Source: Daucus carota subsp. sativus (taxonomy: Eukaryota > Streptophyta > Magnoliopsida > Apiales > Apiaceae). From it: a DNA stretch of 64,000 nt. Within the stretch, counting starts at the first letter, position 1, and each line of letters opens with the position of its first letter. A model generated the notes under the pieces. The model ran no database searches and was not told the origin of the DNA. It saw only the letters and a program-made list of their open reading frames with translations. Location: assembly GCF_001625215.2 (NCBI RefSeq), contig NC_030389.2, positions 42,645,454 to 42,709,453 on the forward strand, in the 5' to 3' direction. This document shows positions 63,701 through 64,000 of this stretch, in pieces. Both the position numbers and the translations under genes were made by a program.

Positions 63701-64000
63701 AAATGTCATCTAAATATTTTTGATTCTATTGCTTAACGTTCTGTGTTATAATCTATACAGGAGTTCAGCTCTCCCACCCAAACAAACGCTGGCAGTCCAG
63801 ATGACATGTTGATCAAGGATTTTAATCCTTGCTTAACACCTTACTATGCCACAAAGTCCAATGTGCGGTATCTTAAACCTATCAAGAATCTAATATATTT
63901 TATGCTAATTTTATGAATTTTTTTGAACCGGGGGTCCTAATTTGAGTAAAATATAATTGAGCATAACTGGCTTGTGTTGTAGGAGTTTGAGTTTAATGGC
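60766..64000 (+). CDS. Plant coiled-coil protein, 3' end outside the window
   Basis: Exons seen: 60766-61278, 61913-62131, 62927-63025, 63761-63867 and 63983 onward, with GT-AG borders and continuous frame. The N-terminal 90 residues are Ser/Pro/Lys-rich and basic. A Gly/Lys-rich stretch follows (GGGFGGGLGKKLFGKGIEG). From about residue 140 a coiled coil runs through LSQNKDLELEIVELKLIVEE and VEKLKDLCLKQREEIKSLK to QVTSLTGQLHFLAEDLKE. The later part has proline-directed sites (SPPRTP, GSPDDM, NPCLTPYYA). I recall similar conserved plant proteins of unknown function but cannot name one. The basic tail plus coiled coil suggests a structural or cytoskeletal/nuclear partner, which is inference only. 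Confidence 0.85.
63602..63647 (-). mobile_element. tRNA-derived SINE-like fragment
   Basis: On the minus strand a Pol III A-box-like TAGCCTAGCGG (63637-63647) is followed about 18 bases later by a B-box-like GGTCGAGGGTTTGAAAAC (63602-63619), the arrangement of plant SINE heads. It lies in an intron of the coiled-coil gene. Full ends were not resolved. Confidence 0.4.

Overview
This is nuclear DNA from a flowering plant, most likely a eudicot. The evidence is AT-rich intergenic DNA full of small inverted-repeat transposons, GT-AG introns, a plant tRNA-Val(CAC), a replication-type histone H3, and plant-specific families: UGT glycosyltransferases with a PSPG box, an NPF transporter, a TPD1-like secreted protein, a JMJ25-type demethylase, a DUF751/Ycf33 thylakoid protein and a DUF7722 protein. 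The species cannot be fixed from the sequence.

Layout. 0-1 kb: a small DUF7722 gene on the minus strand. 1-5 kb: AT-rich spacer with two Stowaway-like MITEs. 4.4-10.5 kb: a tandem duplication of a TPD1-like gene. The first copy looks complete and carries seven 14-residue collagen-like repeats between signal peptide and TPD1 domain. The second copy lost its TATA region and exon 2 and gained two transposons in intron 1, so it is probably a pseudogene. 11.1 kb: tRNA-Val. 12.7-14.4 kb: an intact two-exon UGT83A-like gene. 15.7-16.4 kb (minus): DUF751/Ycf33 with a fresh 63-bp internal duplication. 17.9-22.2 kb (minus): a four-exon NPF5-like transporter with a 25-G run in an intron.

23.9-32.2 kb is a second, younger UGT cluster beside an intact histone H3.1 gene. 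It holds UGT B (intact), a histone H3 pseudogene, a Helitron nested in a broken copia fragment, UGT C (one-base frameshift in exon 1) and a short UGT relic. Four copies of one roughly 240-bp spacer module show that this array grew by tandem duplication. UGT B and C carry an inverted repeat across the stop codon.

33.1-40.0 kb: a 12-exon JMJ25-like H3K9 demethylase gene with a broken copia integrase fragment in intron 10. 40-51.8 kb: mostly relics, namely a decayed Agenet-domain gene, a poly(A)-tailed retroposon with 17-bp target duplications, and a perfect hAT MITE nested in another MITE. 51.9-55.5 kb: a nine-exon orthologue of Arabidopsis At4g15545. 57.5-58.1 kb: a second copy of the 5' part of the Agenet relic. 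60.8 kb to the window end: a plant coiled-coil protein gene, 3' truncated by the window.

The genes do not form one pathway. The only functional groupings are the UGT paralogues (likely small-molecule glucosylation) and, loosely, two chromatin genes (H3.1 and JMJ25-like). No CRISPR, operon or clearly new multi-gene system was seen. The most unusual items are the collagen-like TPD1 protein and the stop-codon hairpins of the UGT pair. All exon boundaries were chosen by reading splice sites, frame continuity and family knowledge, without transcript data.
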